Of a DNA stretch of 64,000 nucleotides, positions 51,075-61,283 are shown in pieces. The stretch is from the NCBI GenBank assembly GCA_965242605.1, contig CBDESS010000001.1, forward strand, positions 1,798,001-1,862,000. Reading direction: 5' to 3'. The translations under genes were made by a program, and so were the position numbers. The notes under the pieces are model-generated. The model worked only from the letters and a program-made list of their open reading frames with translations, had not been told where the DNA came from and did not search any database. Positions within the stretch are counted from its first letter, which is position 1. Every line of letters starts with the position of its first letter. The stretch is from JAAXHF01 sp965242605 (GTDB taxonomy: Bacteria > Desulfobacterota > Binatia > Bin18).

Positions 51075-51617
51075 GTGACGAGCCCGGAGCTGACCTCTTG
51101 TCCCATTGCTGTGTGTTCTATGTCCCCAGCCGATATTTTCCGGACAATTACCCAGCGCTTTGGTACCGAGGCTGTCGTCTCCCGTGGTGAGGAAGCGCTG
51201 GACCCATACTGCACTATTCAGCCCGAGCTGGTGGCCGACATCTGCCGTTTTCTCAAACAGGAGGCTGATTTGGCCTTTGACTGTTTGTCAAACATGTCAG
51301 GGGTTGATCTCATCAAAGACGACAAAATCCAGGTGGTGATGCACCTGTACTCATACCCCCACCGGCATCGGATTGTGCTGAAAGTTGATGTCCCGCGTGA
51401 CGCGCCCGAGATGCCTTCGGTGGAAGGCGTGTGGAAGGCGGCAAACTGGCTGGAGCGTGAAATTTATGACCTGCTCGGGGTCAATTTCACCGGCCATCCA
51501 GATTTGCGCCGTCTGCTCATGCCGGAGGACTGGGTTGGGCATCCACTGCGTAAAGATTTCGTGGAGCCAGAAGAGTATCACGGCATCAGCACCCGGCGCG
51601 AGAGTCTTATAAAGTGA
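51075..51617 (+). CDS. nuoC: NADH-quinone oxidoreductase subunit C
   Basis: A 180-residue 30-kDa subunit: LYSYPHRHRIVLKVDV, SVEGVWKAANWLEREIYDLLGVNFTGHPDLRRLLMPEDWVGHPLRKDF is the family signature region. The frame opens at a GTG (51075); the ATG at 51120 (MSPADIFRTITQRFG) matches the usual family start better. Not fused to nuoD, which follows. Confidence 0.9.
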   Translation: MTSPELTSCPIAVCSMSPADIFRTITQRFGTEAVVSRGEEALDPYCTIQPELVADICRFLKQEADLAFDCLSNMSGVDLIKDDKIQVVMHLYSYPHRHRIVLKVDVPRDAPEMPSVEGVWKAANWLEREIYDLLGVNFTGHPDLRRLLMPEDWVGHPLRKDFVEPEEYHGISTRRESLIK

Positions 51618-51676
51618 TACGGTCCGGCTCCTGCCCGATCATTGTCTGCCAAAACCGCTGACCACAGGAGGATGAT

Positions 51677-52832
51677 ATGAGCTTGGCAGGTTATGAGGTT
51701 GAGGTCCAACGTGGAGAGGGTCTGGCCACCGAGGAAATGACCCTGAATATGGGCCCTCAGCACCCGAGCACGCACGGCGTACTGCGCTTTGTGGTCAAGG
51801 CGGACGGCGAGGTAATGCGGACGGCTATCCCTGACATCGGCTACCTCCACCGGTCTATTGAAAAAATTTCCGAAAAGGTCGGCTATCACGGTTTTATGCC
51901 GTACACTGACCGGGTTGATTATGTCTCGGCCATGCAGTGTAACCAGGGCTGGGGGCATGGCCTGCGAACGGCTGGCCGGTATTGAGGTGCCCCGACGGGG
52001 CGAGTTCTGCCGGGTGCTTGCCTGCGAGCTGGGCCGGATGGCGAGCCATTTGCTCTCAGTCGGAACGATGGTCATGGATATCGGCGGCTATACGCCCTTT
52101 TTGCACGCCATCCGTGAGCGGGAGAAGATTAACGACCTGTTGGAAGAGTTATGTGGTGCGCGGCTCACCTTCAACTATATGCGGGTCGGTGGTGTGGCCT
52201 GGGATTTGCCGCCGAATTATGCCGACAAAGTCATTGCCTTTGTGGATCAGTTTGAGCCGCTGGTTGATGAGTATAACGATCTCATTTCGTACAACAAGAT
52301 TTATGTGGAACGCCTGGCCAATGTGGCGGTGGTCAGCAAGGAGGACGCGGTCAGTTACAACTTGGTCGGACCGAATTTGCGCGCCTGCGGTATCAGATAT
52401 GATGTGCGGCGTGATGAGCCGTATTCGATCTATTCCGAGTTGGATTTTGATATTCCGGTCGGTACCGGGGAGATGGGCCAACAGGGCGACTGCTTTGATC
52501 GCTACATGACCCGTATACGGGAGCTTAAAGAATGCTGCAAAATTGTGCGGCAGTGTCTTGCCATGATGCCCGACGGGCCGGTGTTGGCAAAAGTCCCGCG
52601 TAAGCTCAAGCCGCCGGCCGGCGACGCCTATGTGCGGGTCGAAGGCTCGCGGGGCGATATGGGCTGGTATGTGGTCAGCGACGGGACCGAGTTTCCGTAT
52701 CGGACCAAGATCCGAACCGGCTCGTTTTCTGCCATGAGTATTGTCGATAAAGTCAGCCAGGGCCTGATGCTCGCCGACCTGATCGCCCTGATTGCCAGTT
52801 TTGATGTGGTCGCACCGGAGGTTGACCGATAG
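51677..52832 (+). CDS. nuoD: NADH-quinone oxidoreductase subunit D, frameshifted
   Basis: Two overlapping frames form one 49-kDa subunit of about 385 residues. The first (51677-51985) gives MTLNMGPQHPSTHGVLRFVV, with the quinone-site His, and YHGFMPYTDRVDYVSAMQCN. The second resumes with MACERLAGIEVPRRGEFCRV and runs to 52832, ending FSAMSIVDKVSQGLMLADLI...EVDR. The shift is one extra base in the G5 run at 51951-51955. Loss of nuoD would cripple complex I while all neighbours are intact, so a sequencing error is the simpler reading. Confidence 0.85.
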
Positions 52833-52880
52833 CCGGTGACCTGGACAAAAGCGGACGAGTAAGGTAGGCACAGCGACGCT

Positions 52881-54068
52881 ATGCAAGAACTCTTTGACCG
52901 ATTAATGGCCAACGGGTGGTTTGCCGGGCTGCCAACAGATGTGGTGTATGCTGGCGGCATGCTGGTGTTCGGGCTCGTTCTTGTGTTTGGCTTTGTGATG
53001 CCGATGGTACCGATCACGGTCTGGCTTGAACGGCGGGTGTGGTCGCGTATTCAGTCACGCATCGGGCCGAACCGGGTTGGTCCCCAAGGGGTGTTGCAGG
53101 GTATTGCCGACGGGCTCAAAAATATCCTGAAGGAAGACATCGTTCCTGACGCGGCTGACCGTCCATTGTTCCGGTTTGCCCCCTATCTGCTGGTGTGGGG
53201 CTTTGTTGCCACCTTTGTGGTTGTCCCCTTTAGCAGCAGTTTGATCATTGCCGACCTGAATGTGGGCATTCTGTATTTGACGGCCATGACCGCTCTGTCG
53301 GTGGTGGGCGTGCTGATGGCAGGCTGGTCATCAAATAACAAATGGTCGCTGTTAGGCGGGATTCGTTCTGCCGCCCAGGTCATCAGCTACGAAATCCCGG
53401 CTGGATTAGCCGTTATCCCCACGGTTTTGCTGGCCGGTACGCTGAGCATGCAGGGCATTATCCAGCAGCAGGGCTGGGCTCCGTGGGATTGGTACGCGTT
53501 TCATAACCCGTTCACCTTTCTGGCGGCCCTGGTTTTCTATATATCGGCTTTGGCCGAGGCGAACCGTACCCCGTTTGACATTCCGGAGGCCGAATCTGAG
53601 TTGGTGGCCGGCTTTGCGACCGAGTACAGCGGGATGCGTTTTGCTCTGTTCTTCCTGGCCGAATGGGGCACGCTGTATGTGATTGGGGCGGTGATGACAA
53701 CCTTATTTCTCGGTGGTTGGCATGTGCCGCTCTGGACTGACAATGTCGTGCTGCTGAATATTTCGCAGTTTGTGGCGTTTTTCCTCAAGTCCTACTTCTG
53801 GGCATTTCTCGCCATGTGGTTGCGGGCAACGCTGCCGCGTGTTCGGGTCGATCAACTGATGTCGCTGTGTTGGAAGTATCTGGTACCGATCGGCTTCATC
53901 AATATCGTGGGCACGGCAGTCATCATGGTCATCCGGCCGCACGGCAGCAGTTGGCTGCGGTATCTGATGTGCCTGGTGTTTGTCATGATTGTCGTGCAGT
54001 TCTTTCGACGGGTCGTTTTCCATATCCGGCGTGCCAGGCCTGAGTTGTACTTTAACCCGGCTATTTAG
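52881..54068 (+). CDS. nuoH: NADH-quinone oxidoreductase subunit H
   Basis: A 395-residue, eight- to nine-helix membrane subunit at the quinone-binding junction. ERRVWSRIQSRIGPNRVGP, GIADGLKNILKED, and SAAQVISYEIPAG with EANRTPFDIPEAESELVAGF are family hallmarks. Slightly longer than average at the C-terminus. Confidence 0.95.
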   Translation: MQELFDRLMANGWFAGLPTDVVYAGGMLVFGLVLVFGFVMPMVPITVWLERRVWSRIQSRIGPNRVGPQGVLQGIADGLKNILKEDIVPDAADRPLFRFAPYLLVWGFVATFVVVPFSSSLIIADLNVGILYLTAMTALSVVGVLMAGWSSNNKWSLLGGIRSAAQVISYEIPAGLAVIPTVLLAGTLSMQGIIQQQGWAPWDWYAFHNPFTFLAALVFYISALAEANRTPFDIPEAESELVAGFATEYSGMRFALFFLAEWGTLYVIGAVMTTLFLGGWHVPLWTDNVVLLNISQFVAFFLKSYFWAFLAMWLRATLPRVRVDQLMSLCWKYLVPIGFINIVGTAVIMVIRPHGSSWLRYLMCLVFVMIVVQFFRRVVFHIRRARPELYFNPAI

Positions 54069-54077
54069 GAGCGTGGT

Positions 54078-54683
54078 ATGGCGAATACAAGCATTCGTCG
54101 TTACTTCAAAAACCTGTCCGATGCGGTTAGCACGATTTTTGAGGGGATGAGCATCACCTGTTCGCATTTTGTGCGGAAGCCGTACACCATCCAATATCCG
54201 GACCGGACGCCCGTCAGGGTCCAGGATACCCTCCCGCCCCGTTATCGGGGTATTTTGGCGGTTGATCTCGAAATTTGTACCGGCTGCCTGGCCTGCGAAA
54301 GGGCGTGTCCTATTGACTGCATTGTCATTGACGCTCCAAAAGACCCCAAAACCCGCCAGATGGAGTTGGCCCGCTTTGACATTGATATTGCCAAGTGCAT
54401 GTACTGCGGCTTATGCAGCGAAGCCTGTCCAACAGGCTCGATTCACCATACGACCGAGTTTGAAGGGGCCGATTATTCCCTGGAAAGTTTAATCCGCCGC
54501 TATGTGGCCACCCCGGTCATCGCCTATAAGGCCAAAAAAGGGGAAGAAACCGATCCCGCTGTTGCTCCGATTCTGGAACGCGGTCTGGCCTATATCGCGG
54601 ATTATGCAGAGCCTGTTGACATGAAGAAGTATAAAGCTGCTCAACAGGAAGAAGCCGAAAAAGCGGCCGACAACGGAGCCTAG
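54078..54683 (+). CDS. nuoI: NADH-quinone oxidoreductase subunit I
   Basis: A 201-residue ferredoxin-like subunit with two 4Fe-4S motifs, CTGCLACERACPIDC and CMYCGLCSEACPTG, preceded by RYRGILAVDLEI. It relays electrons to NuoB. In complexes lacking NuoEFG it is a plausible ferredoxin contact. The basic, Lys/Glu-rich tail extends beyond the family core. Confidence 0.95.
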   Translation: MANTSIRRYFKNLSDAVSTIFEGMSITCSHFVRKPYTIQYPDRTPVRVQDTLPPRYRGILAVDLEICTGCLACERACPIDCIVIDAPKDPKTRQMELARFDIDIAKCMYCGLCSEACPTGSIHHTTEFEGADYSLESLIRRYVATPVIAYKAKKGEETDPAVAPILERGLAYIADYAEPVDMKKYKAAQQEEAEKAADNGA

Positions 54684-54710
54684 AGCGCGGACAGCCCGAG
54701 AGCCACGATT

Positions 54711-55220
54711 ATGAGCGCATTGGTCTTTTATCTGATTGCCGGGGTGACCATTGGCTCGGCCGCTATCGTCGCCTTTTCACGAAATCTGGTCTATTCGGCC
54801 TTTGCCTTACTCGGGACTTTGCTCGGGGTAGCCGGCATGTACGCCATGCTGGCGGCTGACTTTGTGGCTATTGTCCAAATCCTCACCTACGTCGGTGGGA
54901 TTCTGGTGCTGCTGATTTTCGCGGTCATGCTGACCCACCGTATTTCCGATGTTGCGATATCAAACCGCGTGGTCGGGCCTGTCCCGGCACTGCTCTTTGT
55001 GGTCCTTGTCGCCGGGGTGATGGGGATGTGTGTGCTAGGGGCGAACTGGAGCCAGCTCGCCACGACATCGGCTGAGCCAACCACCGCGGGTATTGGTCAG
55101 GCGTTCTTGGGGCCCTATATTTTGCCTTTTGAACTGGCCTCGGTCGTGCTGTTAGTGGCCCTGATTGGGGCGATCGTGATATCGCGCAAGGAAATTCGAG
55201 GACAGACGCCAGCACCGTAA
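54711..55220 (+). CDS. nuoJ: NADH-quinone oxidoreductase subunit J
   Basis: A 169-residue membrane subunit with five helices, including the conserved ADFVAIVQILTYVGGILVLLIFAVMLT segment. Sits between nuoI and nuoK; the ATG is 28 nt after the nuoI stop. Confidence 0.93.
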   Translation: MSALVFYLIAGVTIGSAAIVAFSRNLVYSAFALLGTLLGVAGMYAMLAADFVAIVQILTYVGGILVLLIFAVMLTHRISDVAISNRVVGPVPALLFVVLVAGVMGMCVLGANWSQLATTSAEPTTAGIGQAFLGPYILPFELASVVLLVALIGAIVISRKEIRGQTPAP

Positions 55221-55293
55221 CCGAACCTCCCTTGATTTTGTCTATTCCCTTTTATGAGGCGCTGACCTTTCTCTCGCCCCCTGTCCTGAACGG

Positions 55294-55623
55294 ATGGTTA
55301 TGGACGAAGTTCTGCTCGCTATCGGGCTCCGCCACTTTCTGCTCGTCAGTTTGATCATCTTTGCGCTTGGCCTCTATTGTGTCCTGACCCGCAGAAACGC
55401 GATCGGGATTCTGCTTGGCGTAGAGTTGATCCTGAACTCGGCCAATATCAACTATATCACCTTTTCGCATTACTCTTCTGGCCAGTACGACGGTCAGGTG
55501 TTCTCGATCTTTGTGATTATGCTGGCGGCCGCCGAAGCAGTGATCGGCTTAGCGATCGTGCTTAGCATCTACCAGAACTTTTCAACCATTGACGTTGAGG
55601 CAACCGACCGTCTGCAGGGCTGA
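55294..55623 (+). CDS. nuoK: NADH-quinone oxidoreductase subunit K
   Basis: A 109-residue, three-helix antiporter-linker subunit. It shows IGILLGVELILNSANINYI with the proton-path Glu and IFVIMLAAAEAVIGLAIVL with the second. Start ATG at 55294, with another ATG two codons in. Four bases separate it from nuoL. Confidence 0.94.
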   Translation: MVMDEVLLAIGLRHFLLVSLIIFALGLYCVLTRRNAIGILLGVELILNSANINYITFSHYSSGQYDGQVFSIFVIMLAAAEAVIGLAIVLSIYQNFSTIDVEATDRLQG

Positions 55624-55626
55624 GCT

Positions 55627-57816
55627 ATGGAGCATCCTGTCCTTGTCTCGTATCTCCGCTGGATCGTCCTCTTTCCGCTGCTGGGTGCCATCATTAACGG
55701 GGTGGGTGGTGCATTTATCCAAAAGCATCTTGGGAAGACGGCCAATCATCTCATCGCGGTTGGCGCGGTTGGCATAGCCTTTGTGTTGTCGCTGGTAGCT
55801 TTTGTTCAGGTGTATAACCTTGAGCCGGCCCAGCGTTTCCTGCTGGACACTATCCTGCGCTGGATCGACCTCGGCGATCTGCAAGTGAATATCGCCTTTT
55901 GGGTTGACCCGCTGTCGGCGGTCATGATTCTGGTTGTGACCGGCATTGGCGGGCTGATCCACATCTACTCCATCGGCTATATGCACAATGACGGTGCCTA
56001 CTGGCGCTTTTTTACCTTCTTAAATCTGTTCACCTCCGCCATGCTGACCCTGGTCCTGGCCGATAATATGCTGTTGCTCTTTGTCGGCTGGGAGGGAGTT
56101 GGCCTGTGTTCATACGCACTGATCGGCTTCTGGTATAAGGAACGGGCCAATACCTCGGCGGCCAACAAAGCCTTTATCGTCAACCGGATTGGCGATGCCG
56201 GCTTCACCCTGGGCGTATTCACTCTCTTCTGGGCTCTCAGTTCGATGGGTCACGGCTCAGCGGTGTTCCGCGAGATGGAAGCCCATGTCGGAGTCCTCAC
56301 CGATCCGGGTGTGGCGGTTTTCGGCGTGTCCGCCGCGACCCTGGCCGCTGTCTTTCTGTTTATTGGTGCGGCGGGGAAATCTGCCCAGATTCCGCTCTAT
56401 GTGTGGCTGCCCGACGCCATGGCCGGGCCGACCCCAGTCAGTGCCCTCATTCATGCGGCAACGATGGTGACGGCCGGGGTCTATATGATGTGCCGGCTGC
56501 ACTTCCTGTTCTCGCTGTCACCGACTGCACTCCAACTCATCGCTACGGTTGGGGCGCTGACCGCGGTGTTAGCTGCGACTATTGGTCTGGTCCAGAATGA
56601 TATCAAGAAGGTGCTTGCCTACTCCACCGTCAGTCAGCTGGGCTACATGGTTCTCGGGGTCGGCGTTGGAGCCTACGCCGCGGCCTTTTTTCACGTCTTC
56701 ACCCACGCCTTTTTCAAGGCGTGTCTGTTTCTTGGCTCAGGGAGCGTGATTCATGCCATGGGCGACGAGCAGGACATGCAGAAGATGGGCGGTCTCAAGA
56801 ACAAGATGCCGACCACCTATTGGACGTTCCTGATTTCAACCCTGGCGCTCATGGGTCTGCCGCCTTTCTCCGGATTTTTCTCGAAAGACGAAATCCTGTG
56901 GAAGACCTTCTCGGGGGGGTATCAGGTGTTGTGGTTTTTAGGATTCCTCGGCGCGGGCATGACCGCTTTCTATATGGGCCGTCAGGTCTTCCTGGTCTTC
57001 TTCGGTGAGAATCGGGCCGACCGCCATACCCAGGAACACCTGCATGAATCTCCGCCGGTGATGACCTGCCCGCTCATTGTCCTGGCCGCTGGAGCGGCCC
57101 TGGTCGGTCTATTGGGTATTCCGCATGCCCTAGGTGGCAGTCTGCGTTTTGAGCAGTGGCTAGAGCCGGTTTTTGCCGGGGCGGGACACGCCGGCGGCGG
57201 GCATGGTAAGGCGGCGCATGTGGCGCACGGTCCCGGGGTGCCCGTCATGGAGTATGTTTTGATGCTGGCGTCGGTGGGGATTACCCTGTTGGGCGTCTTT
57301 CTGTCGGCCAGACTATACTACTGGAAGACGCTGTCGCCGGATGTGTTCGCGTCGGTGGGCGGGGGGCGGCTGTATACGACGATTTTTAATAAGTACTACA
57401 TTGATGAGATCTACGCGGCGACCTTCATCCGCTTTTCGCTCTTTGTGTCGTGGCTGTGGTCGGCCTTTGACCGGCTCGTCATTGACGGCATTGTGGATGG
57501 GACGGCTAAGGTCATATCTGGTATCGGGTCACTTGTTGGCATGTTTGATAATGGCATTATTGATAGGCTTATCAACATGACCGCCAATGCCACCTTTGCC
57601 CTGGGCAATCGTCTTCGCCAGGTACAAACGGGCGGCATTAATGTCTACTTGTACATGATTGTTGGCGGTGTGGCGGTGGCCCAGTTCCTCCCGCGTCTGG
57701 TGCCTCAGACGCTGATCAATGTCGCTCTCACGCTCACTGTTGCGCTGGCAGTGATCGGTTTGATTGCTCTGTTCGCCCCCCGCCGCTCCGCCCCGACCCG
57801 GGAGAGCGCTGTTTGA
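55627..57816 (+). CDS. nuoL: NADH-quinone oxidoreductase subunit L
   Basis: A 729-residue Mrp-antiporter-like proton pump: LFVGWEGVGLCSYALIGFWY, SAQIPLYVWLPDAMAGPTPVSALIHAATMVTAGVYM with the channel Lys/His residues, KKVLAYSTVSQLGYM. A His-rich insert (GHAGGGHGKAAHVAHG near residue 520) and the long C-terminal lateral helix follow. Confidence 0.95.
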   Translation: MEHPVLVSYLRWIVLFPLLGAIINGVGGAFIQKHLGKTANHLIAVGAVGIAFVLSLVAFVQVYNLEPAQRFLLDTILRWIDLGDLQVNIAFWVDPLSAVMILVVTGIGGLIHIYSIGYMHNDGAYWRFFTFLNLFTSAMLTLVLADNMLLLFVGWEGVGLCSYALIGFWYKERANTSAANKAFIVNRIGDAGFTLGVFTLFWALSSMGHGSAVFREMEAHVGVLTDPGVAVFGVSAATLAAVFLFIGAAGKSAQIPLYVWLPDAMAGPTPVSALIHAATMVTAGVYMMCRLHFLFSLSPTALQLIATVGALTAVLAATIGLVQNDIKKVLAYSTVSQLGYMVLGVGVGAYAAAFFHVFTHAFFKACLFLGSGSVIHAMGDEQDMQKMGGLKNKMPTTYWTFLISTLALMGLPPFSGFFSKDEILWKTFSGGYQVLWFLGFLGAGMTAFYMGRQVFLVFFGENRADRHTQEHLHESPPVMTCPLIVLAAGAALVGLLGIPHALGGSLRFEQWLEPVFAGAGHAGGGHGKAAHVAHGPGVPVMEYVLMLASVGITLLGVFLSARLYYWKTLSPDVFASVGGGRLYTTIFNKYYIDEIYAATFIRFSLFVSWLWSAFDRLVIDGIVDGTAKVISGIGSLVGMFDNGIIDRLINMTANATFALGNRLRQVQTGGINVYLYMIVGGVAVAQFLPRLVPQTLINVALTLTVALAVIGLIALFAPRRSAPTRESAV

Positions 57817-57851
57817 GCGCGGTGCCGATCGGGTAAGCTTGAGGAATCTCC

Positions 57852-59393
57852 ATGGAAAGTTATGTGCTGACCTTGATCATCTTCTTCCCTCTGCTGGGGA
57901 TGGTCGCCCTGTGGTGTCTGCCGAACCAGGCGCACGAGCTGATCAAAAGGGTCGCTCTGGGGTTTACCATACCACCGCTTCTGTGCGGTTTTTACCTGTA
58001 TACGGTCTTTGACGGTTCCAATACCGGCCTCCAATTTGTGGTCCAGGTGCCGTGGATTACCTCGTTCAATATTTACTACTTTGTGGGTGTTGATGGCGTG
58101 AGTATCACCATGGTGCTGCTGTCGGTCCTGCTGTGTCCCATCTGCATCCTGGCCTCGTGGGAGATTGACCGGGCGGTGAAGGCCTATTTTGCCCTGTTTT
58201 TACTGCTTGACACCGCAATGGTTGGCGTGTTTTGCGCCCTGGACTTCTTCCTGTTCTACATCTTCTGGGAGTTGATGCTGATCCCGATGTACTTTCTGAT
58301 CGGCATCTGGGGTGGGCCGCGTCGAGAATATGCGGCGATCAAGTTTTTTTTGTACACCATGTTTGGCAGCGTGCTGATGCTCGTGGCCATGCTCGTCTTC
58401 TATTTCCAGTCTGACTTCTCTTTTGATCTGACCAAGCTGCCCGAGGCGGCAAAGACGTTCGGGGCTGATCCGATTCTGTTCGGCATGACCACGGGTCAGC
58501 TCCTGTGGGTTGCGCTCTTCATCAATTTTGCGGTCAAGATTCCGGCCTTTCCTCTGCATACCTGGTTGCCCGATGCGCATGTCGAAGCCCCAACCGCTAT
58601 TTCGGTCATTCTGGCCGGGGTGCTGCTGAAAATGGGCACCTATGGCATTCTGCGGATTAATTATCCGCTGTTACCGGCAGAGACCTTCCTGCTGGCTCCC
58701 TATTTTCTGGCAGCGCTCGGTGCCTGGAATATTATCTACGGAGCGTTCTGCGCACTGGCCCAATGCTTCAATGAGCCTAAAGACCTGAAGAAGCTGGTAG
58801 CGTATTCCAGTATCAGCCACATGGGCTATGTCATGTTGGGCATGGCTTCCTTTACCCCCCAGGGCATCAACGGGGCAGTGCTCCAGATGTTTAACCACGG
58901 AACGATCACCGCCATGCTCTTCCTGTTGGTCGGGGTGATCTATGATCGCGCCCATCACCGCCGGATCGATGGCTTTGGTGGCCTTGCTTCGGTCATGCCG
59001 GTGTATACCGGGGTCGTGGCCCTGGCCTTCTTTGCCGCGATGGGTTTACCCGGACTGTCGGCATTTATTTCCGAGGTCCTGGTGCTGCTTGGGGCGTGGC
59101 AGAAATATAAGATCCCCACTATCCTGGGCGCGGTAACCATCATTTTTACCGCCGCCTATCTGCTGTGGACGATCCAACAGATGTTCCTTGGTCAGCCCAG
59201 GGATGACTATGAAGAGATGCACCTGAGCGAGATATCGAATCGCGAACTCAGTACCCTGGTCCCGCTGGGAGCGATTGTGATTATCCTTGGGGTCTACCCA
59301 CACGCCGTCCTGGATTTGATGAATGCTTCGCTCCAGCATCTGAACAGTCTTATTGAGGCGGCGGTCTCAGGCAGCGCGGTTGCGCTCCGTTAG
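57852..59393 (+). CDS. nuoM: NADH-quinone oxidoreductase subunit M
   Basis: A 513-residue antiporter-like subunit: FYIFWELMLIPMYFLIGIWGG carries the essential Glu, FAVKIPAFPLHTWLPDAHVEAPTAISVILAGVLLKMGTYG the channel Lys and His, DLKKLVAYSSISHMGYVMLG the trailing signature. Intact, operon position after nuoL. Confidence 0.95.
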   Translation: MESYVLTLIIFFPLLGMVALWCLPNQAHELIKRVALGFTIPPLLCGFYLYTVFDGSNTGLQFVVQVPWITSFNIYYFVGVDGVSITMVLLSVLLCPICILASWEIDRAVKAYFALFLLLDTAMVGVFCALDFFLFYIFWELMLIPMYFLIGIWGGPRREYAAIKFFLYTMFGSVLMLVAMLVFYFQSDFSFDLTKLPEAAKTFGADPILFGMTTGQLLWVALFINFAVKIPAFPLHTWLPDAHVEAPTAISVILAGVLLKMGTYGILRINYPLLPAETFLLAPYFLAALGAWNIIYGAFCALAQCFNEPKDLKKLVAYSSISHMGYVMLGMASFTPQGINGAVLQMFNHGTITAMLFLLVGVIYDRAHHRRIDGFGGLASVMPVYTGVVALAFFAAMGLPGLSAFISEVLVLLGAWQKYKIPTILGAVTIIFTAAYLLWTIQQMFLGQPRDDYEEMHLSEISNRELSTLVPLGAIVIILGVYPHAVLDLMNASLQHLNSLIEAAVSGSAVALR

Positions 59394-59423
59394 TAGTGCA
59401 GGCCCAAGACCGCGGAGCGTATT

Positions 59424-60935
59424 ATGAATCTTGGAAGTGTTGAGAGCCTCCCGTATTTCTATCCTGAGGGGATTCTCGTCCTGACTATTCTTGTCATTTT
59501 CGTTGCCGACCTGTTCGTTGAAGAGAAGGAACGGCTGGGGAATATCGCCCTGATTGGTGTGACCCTGGCTCTCGTCTTTACCTCTGGGCTGTCCGTGTTT
59601 GGGTTCCGCTTGATTGCCGGGCTCCCCGGGGCTGGCGAAGGCTGGCTGTTTCACCGCATGGTGGCGATAGATAATTTTGCAATTTTCTTCAAAGTGATCC
59701 TGTCGCTGTCTGCCGTGGGGGCGATCTGGATGTCTTTGAGCTCACGAGAGCTCCAGGACTCGGATCAAGGCGAGTATTACGCCATCTTGCTGGCTGGCAC
59801 CTTGGGTATGTTTTTCATGGCCTCGGCGACAAATTTACTGATTGCCTATGTGGCGCTCGAGTTTGTCAGCCTCACCTCATACATCCTGACCGGCTATCTG
59901 CGGCATAACCGTCGCTCTGGCGAAGCTGCGCTGAAATACCTGATCTACGGGGGGGTAGCTTCGGGCACGATGATCTATGGCATGAGCTGGATTTTCGGTC
60001 TGGCCGGCAGCCTGGATTATGCCGAGATTAATGCTGCCCTGTTTCGGAGCAACCCCGATCAACTGACGGTTTTTATCGCGCTCGTCCTCATTCTGGCCGG
60101 ATTCGGCTACAAAATTTCTGCCGTACCTTTCCATATGTGGGCCCCCGACGTCTATCACGGAGCGCCCATTCCGGTCACAGCCTTCTTGGCGGTTGGCTCA
60201 AAGGCCGGCGGATTCGCGTTGCTGATACGCTTCTTCTATCCCGCCCTCTCCCAGGTGAACGAAAATGGAGCCTGGCAGTTCCTGCCCGGAGTGGAGTGGC
60301 CGCAGTTTATGCTGGTGATCGCTATGATTACCATGACTCTAGGCAATTTAGCCGCGCTTAATCAGAGTAATGTGAAACGCCTCCTGGCCTACTCCAGCAT
60401 AGCCCACGCGGGCTATATCCTGATGGGATTTGTGGTCTTGAGCAACGACGGTTTGCGGGCGATGCTGTTCTACCTGATTGTCTACTATCTGATGGCCTTG
60501 GGTTCTTTTGTTGTTGTTCTTGTCGTAGCCAATACGACCGGGCGTGAGGACCTTGACGGATTCCGGGGTCTGGCTTGGCGCGGGGGGGCGCTGCCGGCTA
60601 TTGCGATGGGCATCTTCCTGTTCTCGTTGACCGGCCTACCCCCGCTGGGCGGATTCATTGGCAAGTTTTACTTGTTTGCCGCGGTCATCAAAGAAGAGTT
60701 TTACTATCTCGCCGTTGTTGGCATCCTCAATAGTGTTGTCTCTCTGTACTACTACGCCCGTATTGTGAGGACGATGTTCCTTGACGACCCGGTTGGGACA
60801 GAGGGCGAGGTGAGGCTTGACCTGCATAACGGCTCAATCCTGGCCCTCTTAAGTGTCGCCACGGTCGTTTCAGGTGTCTACTGGGCTCCGGTTTTTGATT
60901 TTGCCGACCGCTCAACCCGTTTCTTTCTCGGCTAG
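59424..60935 (+). CDS. nuoN: NADH-quinone oxidoreductase subunit N
   Basis: A 503-residue antiporter-like subunit: YVALEFVSLTSYILTGYLRHN, FGYKISAVPFHMWAPDVYHGAPIPVTAFLAVGSKAGGFA and NVKRLLAYSSIAHAGYILMG. Ends the nuo operon; no nuoE, F or G lies anywhere in the cluster. The tRNA block begins 70 bp downstream. Confidence 0.95.
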   Translation: MNLGSVESLPYFYPEGILVLTILVIFVADLFVEEKERLGNIALIGVTLALVFTSGLSVFGFRLIAGLPGAGEGWLFHRMVAIDNFAIFFKVILSLSAVGAIWMSLSSRELQDSDQGEYYAILLAGTLGMFFMASATNLLIAYVALEFVSLTSYILTGYLRHNRRSGEAALKYLIYGGVASGTMIYGMSWIFGLAGSLDYAEINAALFRSNPDQLTVFIALVLILAGFGYKISAVPFHMWAPDVYHGAPIPVTAFLAVGSKAGGFALLIRFFYPALSQVNENGAWQFLPGVEWPQFMLVIAMITMTLGNLAALNQSNVKRLLAYSSIAHAGYILMGFVVLSNDGLRAMLFYLIVYYLMALGSFVVVLVVANTTGREDLDGFRGLAWRGGALPAIAMGIFLFSLTGLPPLGGFIGKFYLFAAVIKEEFYYLAVVGILNSVVSLYYYARIVRTMFLDDPVGTEGEVRLDLHNGSILALLSVATVVSGVYWAPVFDFADRSTRFFLG

Positions 60936-61005
60936 CAGGGGGAGTTGCGGCTGGGCTGGGGCTTGCCTGCGGTGTCGGACGCAGCTATGGTGAGTATCTT
61001 CCGGT

Positions 61006-61079
61006 CGGGGCGTAGCGCAGCCTGGTAGCGCACCTGCCTTGGGAGCAGGGGGTCGGCCGTTCAAATCGGCTCGCCCCGA
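61006..61079 (+). tRNA. tRNA-Pro (TGG)
   Basis: Cloverleaf with acceptor CGGGGCG/CGCCCCG, anticodon stem CCTGC/GCAGG and loop CTTGGGA, giving anticodon TGG. T-loop TTCAAAT. No encoded CCA. Confidence 0.93.
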
Positions 61080-61132
61080 TGGAAAGAATGCCAGGCCAGG
61101 GATGGGAGTCCCCAGACTCTCTACTGACGAGG

Positions 61133-61206
<74 letters not shown>

Positions 61207-61209
61207 TGT

Positions 61210-61283
61210 GGTGGGTGTAGCTCAGTTGGTAGAGCACTTGGTTGTGGCCCAAGTGGTCGAGGGTTCAAGTCCCTTCACTCACC
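61210..61283 (+). tRNA. tRNA-His (GTG)
   Basis: Acceptor GTGGGTG/CACTCAC, with an extra 5' G at 61210 opposite C73, the histidine identity pair. Anticodon stem CTTGG/CCAAG, loop TTGTGGC (anticodon GTG), T-loop TTCAAGT. Confidence 0.93.
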
